The translations under genes and the position numbers were made by a program. Of a stretch of DNA of 64,000 bases, positions 63,829 to 64,000 are shown in pieces. The notes beneath the pieces are model-generated. The model worked only from the letters and a program-made list of their open reading frames with translations, was not told the DNA's origin and did not search any database. The DNA lies in assembly GCA_902792435.1 (NCBI GenBank), contig CADAZN010000002.1:62001-126000 (forward strand), in the 5' to 3' direction. Origin of the DNA: an uncultured Bacteroidales bacterium (lineage in GTDB: Bacteria > Bacteroidota > Bacteroidia > Bacteroidales > Muribaculaceae). Positions within the stretch are counted from its first letter, which is position 1. Each line of letters begins with the position of its first letter.

Positions 63829-63873
63829 GCAACAATAATTCTTGTTGCGAAAAATGATTGTAATCAGCAACAA
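63829..63873 (-). promoter_or_regulatory. Candidate attenuator in the tnaA leader
   Basis: Three 7-base segments can pair in two exclusive ways on the minus strand: TTGTTGC (63873-63867), GCAACAA (63848-63842), TTGTTGC (63835-63829). Pairing 2:3 gives a hairpin followed after seven bases by a T-rich run (63822-63810), like a terminator; pairing 1:2 would prevent it. Segment 1 overlaps the end of a small leader ORF. Confidence 0.4.
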
Positions 63874-63950
63874 TAAAAGTGATCTATCTCTTTGATGTTA
63901 AGAAATATACGATATAAAATCGGAGATGTCCTTGGTCTATTAAAAAGCAT
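63864..63950 (-). CDS. Possible 28-residue leader peptide upstream of tnaA
   Basis: The ATG at 63950 lies about 12 nt after the predicted transcript start. The product (MLFNRPRTSPIL at its start, HFYCC at its end) has no Trp and does not match the TnaC pattern of enterobacteria. Its stop codon falls next to hairpin segment 1, which is the position expected of a regulatory leader. It could be a chance frame. Confidence 0.3.
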   Translation of the reverse strand: MLFNRPRTSPILYRIFLNIKEIDHFYCC

Positions 63951-63968
63951 ATCTGTACTAATGTTTTG

Positions 63969-63999
63969 CAAAATTACATAAAAAGCGAAAGAAATCAAA
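63969..63999 (-). promoter_or_regulatory. Promoter of tnaA
   Basis: On the minus strand TTTG (63999-63996) and TAATTTTG (63976-63969) are 19 bases apart. The predicted start near 63964 leaves a leader of about 240 nt. Confidence 0.8.
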
Positions 64000-64000
64000 C

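Noticed and set aside
63864..63950. Classical TnaC leader peptide
   Set aside because: The leader ORF has no Trp and lacks the Trp-Asp-Pro pattern of enterobacterial TnaC, so it is reported only as a possible, different leader.

Overview
The window is a gene-dense stretch of a Bacteroidales chromosome (phylum Bacteroidota), probably from a gut or oral anaerobe; the species cannot be named from the sequence. Evidence: promoters repeatedly fit the Bacteroidota pattern TTTG, 19-21 bases, TAnnTTTG; neither tRNA gene encodes CCA; MurA has the Asp-type loop; and lineage-typical families occur (DUF4350/DUF4129/MoxR/DUF58 block, BspA-like leucine-rich repeats, Por-like C-terminal tails, CotH with lamin-tail domains, RecJ-RecQ pair, tryptophanase). 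No transposase, integrase, phage gene, rRNA or CRISPR array was seen.

Layout. 0-7.9 kb: start of a THUMP-like methyltransferase, aspS, tRNA-Pro, a short-chain fatty acid carrier and the overlapping recJ-recQ pair. 8-16 kb: an envelope/secretion region with a GH13 amylase, a beta-helix lipoprotein, a secreted tyrosine-phosphatase-like protein and two tandem lamin-tail lipoproteins, the second carrying a CotH kinase. 16-22.6 kb: a long minus-strand run (RecD-like helicase, BspA-like LRR protein, tadA, two tandem esterases, ansA, YvlD-like protein). 22.6-36.8 kb: tRNA-Ser, a small TPR protein, a HerA-like ATPase, dnaG, a dockerin/SusE-like secreted protein, murB-murA, a secreted Por-tail protein, ruvX-def, a guanine-deaminase-like protein and nagB. 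36.8-43.8 kb: the DUF58-MoxR-DUF4350-DUF4129-membrane protein-SpoIIM operon, divergent from an RDD protein. 43.8-47.8 kb: a truncated TSCPD gene, a Crp/Fnr regulator, hisS, a GNAT and a nitroreductase. 47.9-51.5 kb: a LicC-like/CobD-like fusion, an opine-dehydrogenase-like protein and LicD. 51.6-64 kb: gpmI, tgt, an LptF/G permease, a GT-C-like membrane protein, deoD, mltF, cdsA, a membrane protein plus winged-helix pair, and tnaA.

Most noteworthy. (1) The 47.9-51.5 kb locus can be read as a self-contained route to a phospho-aminoalcohol surface decoration: a PLP domain resembling CobD/HisC fused to a CTP-transferase domain, an opine-type dehydrogenase and a LicD transferase. (2) Several intergenic gaps hold tandem repeats with a strict 7-bp period. 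One of 334 bp keeps its register through several changes of heptamer and lies flush between hisS and crp; another has replaced the 5' part of a TSCPD gene. A separate 9-bp family occurs at 30.4 and 60.8 kb. (3) The tnaA leader is about 240 nt long, with a small ORF and mutually exclusive hairpins, suggesting attenuation. (4) A secreted kinase-like and a secreted phosphatase-like protein lie side by side at 11-16 kb.
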